Shown here one piece after another: positions 13,612-25,749 of a stretch of 64,000 nt of DNA. This DNA is from Cricetomys ansorgei (taxonomy: Eukaryota > Chordata > Mammalia > Rodentia > Nesomyidae), in contig JAMJFZ010002475.1 of the NCBI GenBank assembly GCA_026225945.1, positions 1,668,501 through 1,732,500 of the forward strand, given 5' to 3'. The stretch's first letter is position 1. Each line of letters begins with the position of its first letter. Under the pieces are notes generated by a model, which was not told the DNA's origin, did no database searches, and saw only the letters and a list, made by a program, of their open reading frames with translations. The position numbers were made by a program, and so were the translations under genes.

Positions 13612-13692
13612 CGTCTCTATGTAGTCCCGGCTGGCCTCGGACTCAATAGAAATCTGGCTCTTACTCCCCAGTGCCGAGGATAAAGGCAATAT
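13612..13692 (-). repeat. Partial B1 SINE, reverse orientation
   Basis: A diverged reverse B1 fragment with CTATGTAGTCCCGGCTGGCC and a degraded promoter end. Confidence 0.6.
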
Positions 13693-14454
13693 GCCAAACC
13701 GAGTCGATACGTTTGTTTTTCTTTTCCTTCATCGTTCTTACAAATGCCTGTTTTGTATTTGCTGGACTGTGTGTTTTTTGCATGTCATACTTCATGACAA
13801 AAGACGTGTACCAAGGCAAAGACAAACTGCTCCAGGCGGTCCAGTGAATACAATAGCACACAGAGGGGCGCCCAGCCCTTCCCTCAGGATTTGGCTGGAT
13901 TCGGGCCCGTGCAGACAGCTGGCCCCATTTTTCTTCATTATCTCTTTCCCCAGCCTCCCCAGCATCTACCACAGTGCTCCTGCAGGGGGTTGGGGGACCC
14001 TTCTTTTGTCCTCTTTGCCTCTGAGGTCCCCCAAAGTGTGCTGATTCTCCACTTTGACGGGATCTGGGCTGGCTAACGTCGGAGGCAAGCATCCAGGCAC
14101 CGCTGCAAGGAGTGATTCAGATGGGTTAGCCTGTGGGTGTGCCTGGAAAGGGTTTTTGATCAGGTTGAGGCGGGAAGAGCCACCCTCACAGTGGGCGTAG
14201 GCCCTGGACTGCATAGGAAGAAGGAAGCCAGCACAGAGGTCCATCGTTCTCTCCCTCCTGACTGTGGGTGTCACTTGACCAGTCGCCCGAAGCCCCTGCT
14301 GGCAGGACTCCTCTGCCATGGTAGACTGTACCCCCGAACTGTGATCCAAAGTAAACCCTCTCTTCCTTGAGCTGTTTTGTTGTTAGGACGTTACAGCAAC
14401 AAGTCACTAAGAGTCACCTTCTGCGCCCCAGAACTACCTGGCCTGGCCCTGCTG

Positions 14455-15960
14455 TGTTGTAGAAGTTTAATTTTAGTTGCGTTTGAAATACTGTTGTGTG
14501 CACTGTCGGGTGAGGGGCTGCTTAGGTCTTGGCATTTTGTTGTCTGCAGGTGTTGGCGGGCGTTTGATTGCTAACGATCTACAGGTGCTATCGCTAGAAA
14601 CCTGAGGAGTTCGGGGTCAATCAAAACACCGGAGCTCAGGGTTCCACTGCCCAGTACGGCGGCGCTGGCCATGACGGCGGCTCCCTCTGCTGAGGTCTGG
14701 CAGGGCTTCCACCTATGAATACGCCTCCTTGCCTCCTTGTTGTCTTTGCTGAGCTGCCACAGCAGCCCAACTACTACAAATGGCACCTGCAATATGACAT
14801 CATGCCAGCTAATCCAATGTGGAGACAGGGAAGAAGGGAAGAAGAAAAATTCCAGACCTCGAAGAGTCCATTTTGTTTTGTTTTCTGCAAACCTGTCCAG
14901 ATACTGGTGAGGTGAGGCGGTCATGACGAGACCGATCGGCTGTGGCGATGGGAACTCTACTCTATGAGGGAACCCCTCCTGCAGACAAGGTTACCAGATA
15001 TTTTTCCTGCAACCCAGACTCTTAAAAATCTGGAAAGCCTTTCCTCAGGGTCGGCACACAGAAGCTGTCTTCCAGAACTGGTCAAGGTTGTGTCTTGTGC
15101 TGATAGCTGAACTTGGTTCTGTAAGAGTCACCCAAGTGTTACTGGTTTTGAAGGCACCAAGGGGTCTTTGGAGAGCAGCTGAGGCTTGGCACTAAGAGAC
15201 CAGGAGAGGCCATTGGTGAAAGTGCAGCCCAGTTGCAGCAAGGGACCCCAGCATTCTGAAGATGTCAGTACCATGGGATAATCACCAAGAACAGCAGCAG
15301 CAGTGGAGGGGAGCCAGCCGGAACCTGGAGTTCAAGCTGTGTGTGCTGCAGAGGGTAGAACCAGGTCCAAACCCTTTGGAGGAGCCCAGAAAATCGTAAG
15401 TGAATTCCAGATAATTGGACATTGATAATGTTTTCTGCTGTCCAAAGACATTGTGAAAAGCTTGATAGATGCTTGGTTTCGTCTGCCTGCGTGTTAGCAA
15501 CCTCGGGATTGTTCCTCTTGTAACTACTTTTGCTGATGTATTAAATTGTGTTGTAGAGATAAAGCAATTTTTTTCTGGATTGGCTTCTACAGAAAAGGGG
15601 AATTGTTATAGAAGTTTATCTTTAGTTGTGTTTAAAACATTGTTTTGTGCACTGTTGGGCGAGGGGCTGCTTAGGTCTTGGCGTTTTCTGTTGTCTGCAG
15701 GTGATAGATTTCTGTGTGTGTGTGGGGGGGTTGATTGTTAATGATCTGCACGTGCTATCTCTAGAAACCTGAGGATTTCTGGATCAATTAAAACACCGGA
15801 GCTCAGGTGTTCCGGGTTCCACTGTCAATTGAGTGTGGCCCTGGCCATGAGGGTGGTTCCCTCTGCTGAGGTCTGGCAGGGTTTGCGCCTATGAAAAATG
15901 CTTCCCTGTCTCCTTGCTGAGCCGCTGCCGCAGCACAACAGCTACACTGCTGGGCACAGG
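14455..15960 (+). mobile_element. LTR-like retroelement: two direct ~330-bp terminal repeats with short interior
   Basis: A block starting TGTTGTAGAAGTTTA at 14455 recurs at 15604 as TGTTATAGAAGTTTA. The two copies stay alignable for about 320-340 bases, through GAGGGGCTGCTTAGGTCTTGG, ACACCGGAGCTCAGG and CTCTGCTGAGGTCTGGCAGG. The second copy is preceded by a purine tract (AGAAAAGGGG, 15591-15600), as expected next to a 3' LTR. The interior of about 0.8 kb has no protein-coding frame, so the element would be non-autonomous. I do not assign a family name, and the 3' boundary is approximate. Single related copies lie at 28629 and 33762. Confidence 0.6.
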
Positions 15961-16389
15961 CTGTTGTACAGCTTTTCCCCACTGGGTACGACATTGCTAT
16001 TTTGGAGTAGAAATTACCTTGCTCCTCTCCCCGCCCCCCCTGCACTTCTCCCATAGCCATGTCGGCTAATTGATCAGAACATGGTGATAGCAAGGTAATG
16101 GTAATGGAGGCACTGTATTCATTAGGAGGAGGGAGGGTCAGAGAGCCCTCCCCTGGGATTGCAGCGATCCTTTCTCCTGCTCTGGCCATAGCGTGAGTGA
16201 CTGTGGACCGTTGCTAGAGTGTATTTCGGAGTTAACTGTCAGGGGGACTCCATGACACAGCTGCCATGAATTTGTCATCCGTGATGGGGTGGGGTTCTGC
16301 AGGGAGGCAGCTGTTTAGGGGTCACTCACAGTCTTGTCAGTAACCTTTCAGTCTGCTCTTAGTTGTTGTTTCCCCGAGACCGGGGGGAG

Positions 16390-16526
16390 GGAGGGGTTCC
16401 CCTTTGTAACCCTGGCTGTCCTGGAACTCACTCTGTAGACCAGACTGGCCTCCAACTCACAGAGACCCGCCTGTCTCTGCCTCCCGAGCGCTGAGATTAA
16501 AGGTGTGCGCCACCACCGCTGGTCAG
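16390..16526 (-). repeat. B1 SINE, reverse orientation
   Basis: A near full-length reverse B1 (CTCTGTAGACCAGACTGGCC through GATTAAAGGTGTGCGCCACC). Confidence 0.9.
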
Positions 16527-16529
16527 GAG

Positions 16530-19500
16530 CCTTCGGGAATGTGACACGGGTAGGTTTGGGCACAAGCTCAGAGCCATGTTCTTTGGTAGGTAAAATGTCA
16601 GCAAGCCTGAGCTGCAAGGTCCTGTGAACAGTGGGAGAGTAAGCCTTCCCCCTCCCCGCTCCCCAGCAGCACGATAGGGGAACAGAGGGTGGAGGCAGGA
16701 TGGGGGTGGACAGGCCTCCCTTTTCAAGCAAGGCTTGCTGCCCTTCCCTGTGTTCCCAACCAAGTCTGAAGTCAGCATTTTCAAGAGCGGCTTCAGCCAG
16801 AGTCTGGAGCATCCTGATGGGATGAGCTTGCCCTCGAAATCTTTCCAAAGAGGTTCCTGTGGGACTGGGGAAAGAGAAGGTCCCTTCTGATTCTTCAGAC
16901 CTTCAGAGTTGGTCCCCTGCTCACGGGCTCGTATCAGTGTCAGTTCTGTCTCTAGAGTCAGGGAAGTCACGGCTTTGTTGGGCGACAACAGCATTAAAAG
17001 GAGTCGGGGCCCTTCAGAGAATATGCTATTTTCTTGGGTTGAGATAGAGAAACAACTCAATGATATCACCGCACACCCCGAAGTCTTCAGAGAGAGGCCA
17101 TAGGAATGACTTATTCCAAGGGCAGTTGTACCTGGGGAGTGTTCCCTCGGGGGACCCAGCAGGCACCGGGGCGATGGCCAATCTCTTACTCTCAGGAGCG
17201 AGGGGGTGGGAGATGAGGAAACGAGAACAGCTACGGAGAGAGATCTGAAGAGGGGTCAGGACGCAGGCAGATCAGAGGCGAAGGGGCTAAATGAGAGACG
17301 GGAAGAGAGGCAGAGGCTGGAGATGTGCCAGAGTCCCCGAGCTAGTGGCCAGTCAACATGGCCGACAGGGACCCAGTGAGAACTACAAGTCATCCCAGGA
17401 GCCTGGGTGGCTCGTGATGATTGTAGAGTCTGGGGAAACCCAAGGACAGGGGGAGAGCATCATTAAACCTTCAGGTTTGATTGGGAATGTGTCAGGAAAA
17501 CAGGGGATTGCTCGCTTGAGACGCCAAGACCCAGGTCTTTTTAGATGTATGGATTATGTCTTGAGGAAGGCCCGGCAAAGGCCTCTTGCAAGGACAGCAG
17601 ACCCACTGAGGAGAGAGGAGTTGGCTTTGGGTGACCAATGGCTACCACCTCCTGGGAAAAAGCCCGGAGCCTGAGACCGACCGGGATTGATTGGTTTTGC
17701 TGTCTGTAACCATATCACAGAGGAGGCAGAGATCTCATATGTCATAGAAGGCAATTGTGGAATACCAAAGGAGAAAGCGAGAACAGGGAAAAAACATTGC
17801 CGGCAGCGATTATGGGTCATCCCCCTCCCCCTCCCCCCCCCCCCCGCCACCCCACCCCTGTGGGGTATGGGCCAGACCTCCTGCCAGAAGCAAACTTCAG
17901 AAGCAAGGCCCAAGTCAGCCGAGTGGAGACCTTGCCTCAGGTGAGAGCTGTGCTGCAGCAACCATGGCGAGAGCCGGGACCGTCCCCGAGTGGAGACAGC
18001 CAGTGCCCAGAGCCCACGGCTGGGAAACCGTGGCGAGCGTTCTGGGCTGGAAGAGAATTTCTCAGAACTGAAGACACGTGGCTCACGGTGATGCAGATGC
18101 ATGAAACGAAGAACACATGTGTTTTCAAGCGTTTGGCTGTTTCCAGGGTAGCCCCAAGGGCACCGGAATGGCTCGGGGCACTCACAGGGGGAAAGGGGAC
18201 ACAGCGGAAGTTGCTCAGTGGGGGGGGGGGGGGGGGGGCGAGGGGATCTGGGCTATATCTCTCTTCTCTGTCAGCTCTCCATCAAGTAAACCACCAGAGC
18301 ATTCTTGCTGGGGTCTTGGGACATCAGAAAAAGGTGTCTGGGAATAGGATTCTGGAGACACTCAGCAGCTGCAGGGTATTTGAAGGATTTCCCTGCAGGC
18401 AGTGGGAAGAGGCCGGGGCTGTCCTTCTGGCTCATCCCAGCGCTTCTGGATAGCACACGACAGCCTTATTAAAGTGTCCAGATGTGAGCAGAAGAGCCTC
18501 CTAGTTCAGGAGTGACCTGGTAGTCCTTTCCACCGCCCAGGTGCCCGTGAGGGAGGGGCGGCCAGCCTCAGAGAGGAAGGCAGCACACACCGCCGTGCCG
18601 CCTCCGGGCTCCTTCTGAATGTTTACGCTTTAGTCCTTCCAACTTAAAACTTTTCTTCGCCCATGGAGTCTAGATTTTTAAGAAAGAGACATGGCAGCGG
18701 AAAGGGCGGGCGGGGAGGTATTTGGGAGGATGAAGAGACCAGCGGGAAATGGGAAGAGAGGGAATTCTGGGAGAGCGGATATGAGCAAGAACATTAGATA
18801 CGTGTATGAAAATGTCACAACAAAACCCATTACTTTGTATAACTGACACTTTGCTAATGATGAGATGCTTCCAGGTTTGTTTTGTTCTTTCATGTTGTCG
18901 GACTTTTAACTTTTAAGAGGAACGAAATTAATCTTTTGGACCTGAATTTCACCCTGGGGAATTTATGAGAGGGCATTTCTATGTTGACTTTAATTACTGC
19001 AGTCACCACCATCGTATATCTTTGTAGAACTCCGAGCCAAATTCAGACTTTCGAGGTTGGACCTGATTTGGGGTCATCAAATAGGGGGAAGGCTTTAGTT
19101 TGTGGCGCAATGTGCTCTTAAACAACATGGGGTTCCGGCCTGTCCCGAGGCCTGGGTGGGAAGAACCCAAGCTTCTCGAGGAACCCTAAGCAGGAGTCGG
19201 TGGAATGGGGCGGCCTCTCCTACCCGGGGAAGAGTGGAGAGTTCCCCAGAGGATGTCTCGTTCCCCACGCTTTTCGGGTGGCCCCAACTTTGCTCAGCAA
19301 GTAACACCGATATGGATGGCACTGGTTTTCAAGACGAGGACAGCGTGGGCTCAGCCCTTCTGGGTCCTGTCTTGGGACTGTCTTGACCCACACCCTGGCT
19401 GTTGTGGGTACCTGGTACCAGGCTGCTGCCACTCAGCAGCTCTCAGCGCCCTAGGGAGCACTGAGGTTACTGCCTGGTACCCTCTTCTGCCCCCTAACAG

Positions 19501-19750
19501 TGGCGCCCTGCTGCCCCACTGCACCCTCTCCCCCCCCCCCATCATCCTTAGGGCTGCCTCCAGCCTGGGTTTCACTTCCCTGATTTCTGCAGGCCCAACC
19601 CTGGAATCCCTGATACCCATTTTCTCTTCTGGATACAGACCCTAAACTATCACCAGGAAACCATTTTAAAGTGTTCACCGCCTGTCCATCCTGGAAGAAG
19701 AGGAATATGTTCTGATAGTGAAAGCAATGGAAAACTAAGAAAGAACAAGA
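16530..19750. other. Intergenic DNA, no gene seen
   Basis: This is mostly unique sequence with homopolymer tracts: C-rich at 17820-17845 and a G run of about 18 at 18222-18239. The longest open frame (17755-18453) runs through these tracts and has no supporting splice or codon signal. Confidence 0.45.
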
Positions 19751-19754
19751 ATGA

Positions 19755-19928
19755 AGCCGGGCAGAGGCTGCGCACGCCTTTAATCCCAGCACTCGGGAGG
19801 CAGAGGAAGGTGAATCTCTGAGTTCGAGGCCAGCCTGGACTACAAAGTGAGTTCCAGGACAGCCAGGGCTACACAGAGAAACCCTGACTCTCAAAGAACC
19901 AAAAATAAAATTAAAAAAAAAAAAAAAA
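19755..19928 (+). repeat. B1 SINE with A-rich tail
   Basis: A full-length B1 (GCACGCCTTTAATCCCAGCA through GGGCTACACAGAGAAACCC) ends in an A tail and GGA repeats. Confidence 0.92.
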
Positions 19929-20464
19929 GAGGAGGAGGAGGAGGAATAAAAGAGCTAGCCAGCGCCAGCTTTATTCAGCCCCTGCCTAGGCCTCCCCTTA
20001 TCCAGCTGTTTGTGAGCCTGTGACCCACAGCAGCTAGGGCTGTGGGTCCCTGAGCCTAGAGATCTGAATTTCTCCGTGGGGCAGGACTCTTGGCTCGTCC
20101 CCGCCAGCTTCGACTATCTTCGCTGGGGTGGGGGTCTGGGGGTGACTTCAGAGTCCGCTTCTGCTGGTTTTCTGCCCAGTGGACCCCAGAAAAGGCAGGC
20201 AGGGACAGAGATAACAGCTCCTTGGCGCTCCAGACACCTGATGATTGCGCCCGGCGCGTCTGACTCCCACGCCAGCCTCCATGGTGAGGCTGCGTGGGCC
20301 GGGATCCTCCATCTCTGCCTCAGTAACGGCTATGACTGTCCCCCCACCCCCCACCAGACAGGGTACGGCTAGCAGCTGTAACTTTGGCCGACAGAGTCAA
20401 GTCACGAGGGATCCCCGCCTGAATTAGCTTTTCCTAATTTCCCTGCCCAGCCTTCCAGACTTGT

Positions 20465-20562
20465 ACCTCATGTCAGTCTATCCTCATAGCGACCCTGTGA
20501 GGTAGGAATCAGCAGCCCTACTTTGAAAGGTGAAACTGAGGCTCGGTACTAAGAGGCTCGAG
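20465..20562 (+). repeat. MIR SINE fragment
   Basis: The conserved MIR core is visible (CCCTGTGAGGTAGGAATCAG, then GAAACTGAGGCTC). An ancient mammalian repeat. Confidence 0.75.
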
Positions 20563-20564
20563 AG

Positions 20565-22135
20565 CGGCAAGAGAAGGGCGGGGCCGACTTCCATCACAAG
20601 TAGCAGGCACAGGGCAAGGAGGGAACCATGAATGGACCAAGCAGGGGCCTACCACTCACCCCAGGGAAATGAGCACCCTCCTTCTGCTTCTTTCTCCCCG
20701 CTCTTCTGCTCCTCCGTGTCCCCCTCCCGACGAAATAGCCCTTTTTTATGCTTTGGATGGAGTGTTGAGCGGCACTTTGAAACGATCCTATACAAAGGCG
20801 TGTCTTGACACAGGACCGCAGCAGCTTGCACGGGCTGCTCCGAGGCGCTTCTGGCTTCCACCCCTTATCATTTCCAAGGACTGCATCCGTGGTTCCAAGT
20901 TCAGATATGGCTGGCTCTATTATGTTCATGGGAGGGCGGGACAGGTTTGTCAGAAGAACTCCTGGTCACACCAAGGGTGAGAGGCTCATCCATAGGAAGG
21001 GTTTTTAAGGCAGAGAGGCACAAGTCTTAGAAGCTTCCTACTCCATGGGTAGGTGCCAATGAGATTGTGCAGAGTCGGAAGAGAGGGACTTTGTGTGTAA
21101 ACGGTGTCTTAGCCAATAGGGCTTTCTGCTAAGTCCCACACAGATGTGTGGTCACCCAGAGCGGCTGGAGCTTAGACTTCCAGCCCTGTTTGCCTTGGGA
21201 GGGGTCCTAAGCAACGCTCTTGCTACGTTCCTTTTGGATGAGTTATTTTGACAAGTTGTTTGTGGCCTGCTGGCTCTTCCCACTGGGGCTTCCCTGTCAC
21301 TCATCTCCTGTCCTGTTAGATCGCCTGTGGGAAAAGGTAAACCCCAGGGGGGCCATTCCGTGTGGAGAGCTTCACAGGACAGAAAACTTCTTGGCAAAGC
21401 ATCCTGCTACACGTCTGTGGGCTCTGAAGTCACCCGTCTTCTTACACTACTGGAGTTACCCACGTGCGTAGTTTCAGGACACGCCTACTGCTGCCAAGGA
21501 AATAACCAGAAATTTCTATCACTGTGGGAACTACTACAAGTTATCAAAATATAGTCTATAGGGAAAGAAAAAAACGAAGAATATTTTAAAGGCCAAAGGT
21601 CAAAGTGTGCCTGGCGGGTTATAGAAATGTCAGATTGTTATTTTTTTTCTCTCCTCTCTGGAGTTTTCCGGCTTTTCAAAATATATGATTTCTAAGCCTT
21701 TATTGAAAAAGGATTGTTAACAGATGTTGACGGCTCTGATGGTTCACTCAAGACTCCCACACTCGAGACTCTGTGCTCGGTGCTCTCACAGGCTGGTGGC
21801 TCAGCCGCCAACATCGATGGCTCTGTTCCAGCAACGCGCTGTGTGCTGCTTTCTATGGGAGAACCTACTCACTGCATTTTAAACCATTAAAATGACGGAA
21901 TTTTCTCGAAGCTTACTGATTCTTGCCAATCGTAAGCCTCCAGTCGCCCGACGAGTACACGGAAGGCAGGACCAGCGCTGGGATGTGTGTGTGTGTGTGT
22001 GTGTGAGACATTGTTGGTGACACAGCACCACATGAGACGGCATGCTTTGTAAGGCCTTTCTAATTGGTGACAAAAAAATAACCTCAGATTCACAGTATCC
22101 TTCCTGATTCCCGGTATCGGCTGCCACCGCCCCCC
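20565..22135. other. Intergenic DNA, no gene seen
   Basis: I see no exon or recognisable element beyond a short (GT)n at 21985-22006. Open frames are short. Confidence 0.4.
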
Positions 22136-22137
22136 TC

Positions 22138-22295
22138 ATCCCCCCCCCCCCCAGAAGAGCCAGAAATGCCGAGGTTCATATGGTTTCCTTCAGAGGCTCT
22201 CTTGGCTTTGTTCGAGCAGGAAGGAGCTGAAAAGACTTGCCCAAGACCATTCAGCTAGTAAGCGACAGACCCTTGCTTCAAAGCCAGGAGCATGG
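22138..22295 (+). repeat. Poly-C tract and MIR-like fragment
   Basis: A C homopolymer at 22141-22152 is followed by a degraded MIR 3' core (GACTTGCCCAAGACCATTCAG) at about 22230-22292. Confidence 0.55.
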
Positions 22296-23194
22296 ATTAC
22301 CCACACTTTGACAAGCAGAGGGCGTACAGACCGGCACCCCTGGAGCTGATGACCGCCCCCCCACCTTGGCGAATGTGAAAGCGAGGGGACGGGGTCTCAG
22401 CAGGCTGTGTCCAGCCTCTTCTCTCAGTGGTTGGCAAACTGCTTCTGAGTGGGACCTTCTCTCGAAATAATCGGAGACCAAAGTGCTCTCTGTGTGTATC
22501 ACTAGGTCTCTGGAACAACCCCGTGGGGGGAAGAAATAACTGATTGTTTAGGGGTTAACAAAACAACCTTAGAAAACCTGAGCTCAGTGATTTCCCTATG
22601 GGGATGTTGACAGCAGGAGCCCTCCACCTAAACGCGGGGCTGGTTCACCAAGGTGCCCATGATAAAAGATATACAACGCATAAGATGGGGAGAAGGTGTC
22701 AAAGCCTTGTAATGGGATTGGGGGTACTTTCGTTATACCCAAGAGCCCACTTCCCTAAACCACCCTGTGTAACCTCAGTGGTGGCTACCTCCCATTAAGC
22801 ATCTGGCCATTTTTTCTCCCCTTAGCCACAGGTTAAGTCTCTCCCACAACTAGAAGTAAATTCCAGTGTGATCAAGGGGAAGATCCAGACACCAGAAAGA
22901 GCTGAGGTCAAACTTCCAGCCATGCGAGAAAACCACCTCCCCAACTTGCTCACGCTTAGGAGCTGAACCCTTGATTTCAGTCCTAAGAGCTTTTGTTTCT
23001 TCGCCCGTTTTTGTTTTTTTGGTTTTTTTTTTTTCTCCTCCAATCCCTCCCTCTCCGCTCCTTCCCCGACCCCATCATGCGCATAAAACACTGGCCTGTC
23101 AAAAACATGGTTTACAGGGCTGGGGTAGGTGGGTGAGCACCTCTTAAGCTTTGCCAGCCTTTCCCCCATCCCTCTTCCCATCTCCAAGGGTCTT

Positions 23195-23660
23195 TGCACA
23201 GTTCCTTCAAAGGACCCGGCCTGAGACCAGGCTCCCAGGGAAGGCCCGAGGTGCGAGCTCCGCTGGAGTCTCCATCCCCAGCCTTGCCCGACTGACCAGC
23301 GACCCTCCCGGGTGTATTCCACAATTCACCCTCCCAACCGTGGCCGCAGCCGCCGCTAGAGACTGTGGCCGCTCCATCCCCCTAACCGACCGCTGCTTAC
23401 GCCGGTTGGCCCCGAGAACAGTTGCCAAGGCAACCAGCGTACAACCTCCCTTCCCCCCCCACCCCGTGTTTCAGGGCGGGGCGGGGGGTTACTTTTGAAG
23501 TCCCGGGTCCCAGCATGCTTTGCAAGATGGACTCTGGGAGGAGGGAGGGTGGTCCTCTGAAGTGGGGTTTGTGTTTGCGCTGGTCCCTGAGGTGCAGCCG
23601 TGCGACGGGAGGTGAAGTTGGCTCAGGGTTCCCGCTACAGCCGTCGTGAGCATCGAGAGC
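23195..23660. promoter_or_regulatory. Orphan CpG-rich promoter-like element with RFX X-box, Sp1 and ZNF143-type motifs
   Basis: This is a local CpG-rich island far from any recognised gene. It contains a perfect palindromic X-box GTTGCCAAGGCAAC (23421-23434), the class bound by RFX factors. Adjacent Sp1 boxes read GGGCGGGGCGGGG (about 23475-23487). CCCAGCATGCTTTGC (23509-23523) matches the core of the ZNF143/THAP11 element and is followed at once by AAGATGG (23524-23530), YY1-like. This cluster is typical of housekeeping or ciliary bidirectional promoters. No downstream exon series is obvious on either strand, so it may drive a non-coding RNA, be a distal regulatory site, or be the relic of a lost gene's promoter. 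Confidence 0.55.
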
Positions 23661-23925
23661 CTAGCTGACGTCTTCATGTTGTAAGATCACGCTGAGCACT
23701 CCAGTCAGACACATCTACACCTCAGCTCCTTGGATCCACGGCTCAGGGTCCATAAGAAGGGGGTGGGGGGTGGGGGGAAGATTGTAAGAGCGGGGTACTG
23801 GGAGGCCTGCTGTGAAACAATCTCTCCTAGAAGTGGCTGAATGTAGAAAATTTCTACAGTGGAAATGTAGAAAAAACCCAAGACCTCAAAGTGTGGCAGA
23901 TGCCACACATGCGCAGTGGCACCCC

Positions 23926-23971
23926 CCCCCACACACACAAGTCACACACACACACACACACACACACAGTA
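23926..23971. repeat. (CA)n microsatellite
   Basis: A CA run with a short interruption. Confidence 0.9.
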
Positions 23972-24136
23972 GTAAAAACATGAAAACCTCCAAATGGCAA
24001 AACCCAGCTGGAGCCTCTCACAGAGTTCTCCCAAAGGGTATTGGGAGAAGCTACTCTTTCGTGGCTGCCACTAGACAAAGCTGCAGAACACTTTCAGGAA
24101 CTCACAAAGCTGATTCAACGATAAAGCCCTCTCCTC

Positions 24137-24256
24137 CCCTGCCCTGCCCTGCCCTGCCCTGCCCTGCCCTGCCCTGCCCTGCCCTGCCCTGCCCTGCCCT
24201 GCCCTGCCCTGCCCTGCCCTGCCCTGCCCTGCCCTGCCCTGCCCTGCCCTGCCCTG
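24137..24256. repeat. (CCCTG)n pentanucleotide array, about 24 units
   Basis: About 120 bases of essentially perfect CCCTG repeats. The complementary strand reads GGGCAGGGCAGGG..., regularly spaced G triplets able to fold into G-quadruplexes. Any open reading frame through it is an artefact of the 5-base period. Confidence 0.97.
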
Positions 24257-25202
24257 CCTCTCTTCTCATCCAGATGTGTGTCAGCTTTTTTCCAGTTCCT
24301 GTAAATCCTCATCTACATAGGTGTTCTGAGGTGATTGGAGAGGATTCTATCCTTTTGCTCATTCTGTGGTCTTTCAGATTTGTAGGACTTTGTATTTTAC
24401 TTGGCCCGCGCTATCTACTACTGAATCATACCCTCTCCCCTCAAGTTTGGAGAGTAAGGGAGAGCCCACCAGCACACGTGTTTTTCTCCTATCGCTGAGC
24501 AACATTTCACCAAGGGCACAGAACGTGCGGTGTGCAGTTTCTCCAAGTTTCTTGTAATCCGCCTCATCCTCCAGACCGGCCACAGCTCCTGTGGCAGGAA
24601 TATAAAAGCCCCGCTCTGAGGATAACAAGCGCAGTCATGGACGTGCTGAGTTAGCTCTTCCAAGCCTTCCTCTTCATCCTGTGCCTGCCCCTGCTCCCCG
24701 GAGGACTGAGAAGCCTCTTCCTGATACCACCACAGTCTCCGTGAACAGATGTTTTCTGTTTGTTCTCACTTGCTTCCTGAGTTAAGTATGTGCTCTGACA
24801 CCGAGCCCCACTCCCTGAGCCCCGCCCAGCGTCAACAGATGTCGGCTGTAGACCTGGCGTCCGTCCTCCTGGGACAACTGTTCCCACTCTCCTCGACTTT
24901 GCACACTCATTCTCAATGGCTCTTTGCCAGCATAGCACTCTGTTGCCGCAGAACCATGACCACGTATTTGAGGACCGTGCTTTCTGGAACTCATTCAACA
25001 TCTCTTCCTGCCACTCTCAGCAAACCAATGTGCCACATGTTTGCCCTTCATGACTGTTGTACATACTTGGGCGCTTCTCTGTTTAGTTGGTTTTGTTTGT
25101 TGTGTGGTATGGAGGGTTGAACCCAGGGTTAGGTTTATTGGTGCTGGGCAAATACCTTGTCATGGAACCGTGTCCTTGTTACTGATTTTCTTTTGTTCTG
25201 TT

Positions 25203-25292
25203 TTTAAGTCTCACTATGGAGCCCAGGCTGGCCTCAAACTTGTGGTCTTCTTGCCTCAGCCTCCCTAATGCTGGGATTCTAGGCTTGTGTCG
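25203..25292 (-). repeat. B1-like SINE fragment, reverse orientation
   Basis: An old reverse B1/PB1-type block (CTCACTATGGAGCCCAGGCT through ATGCTGGGATTCTAGGC). Confidence 0.75.
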
Positions 25293-25327
25293 AGGCTCAA
25301 GAATGCACCTCTTAGAATTTAGGCTTC

Positions 25328-25485
25328 AGCCTGGGGTGGTGATGGCGCAGGCCTTTAGTCCCAGCATTCGGGAGGCAGAGACAGGTGCGTCTCTGAGTTC
25401 AAGGCCAGCCTGGTCTACAGAGAGTTCCAGGATAGCCAGGGCTACACAGAGAAACCCCATCTTGAAAAAACAAAAACAAACAAGA
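25328..25485 (+). repeat. B1 SINE
   Basis: A full-length B1 with A-rich tail (GGTGATGGCGCAGGCCTTTA through GGCTACACAGAGAAACCCC). Confidence 0.92.
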
Positions 25486-25611
25486 ATTTAGGCTTCAGTT
25501 CCTGCCCTTAGATCACCTGTGAGTTATTTGTCATAGTCTTCTGCTGCCCTGACTATCACTCCCTACACTCTCATATTGGAAGTTTGTATCTCTATGTATT
25601 TTCTCTCTTTC

Positions 25612-25708
25612 TCTCTCCTGGAACTCACTCTGTAGACCAGGCTGGCCTCGAACTCACAGAGATCCACCTGCCTGGGATTAAAGGCACGCACCAACACCGC
25701 CCGACTCT
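25612..25708 (-). repeat. B1 SINE, reverse orientation
   Basis: A reverse B1 with a small internal deletion (CTCTGTAGACCAGGCTGGCC, GGATTAAAGGCACGCACCA). It lies in opposite orientation to the B1 about 130 bases upstream. Confidence 0.88.
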
Positions 25709-25749
25709 TCCTTGTATTTTTAAGATCCTCCCCACGCTGTAGCTTCAAT

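Noticed and set aside
17755..18453. 232-residue open frame on +
   Set aside because: It runs through poly-C and poly-G tracts and produces Pro and Gly homopolymers. There are no splice sites and no family resemblance.
23812..24498. 228-residue open frame on + with a Cys-Pro-Ala-Leu repeat
   Set aside because: It is created by the five-base (CCCTG)n period, and the flanking frame is non-coding in character.
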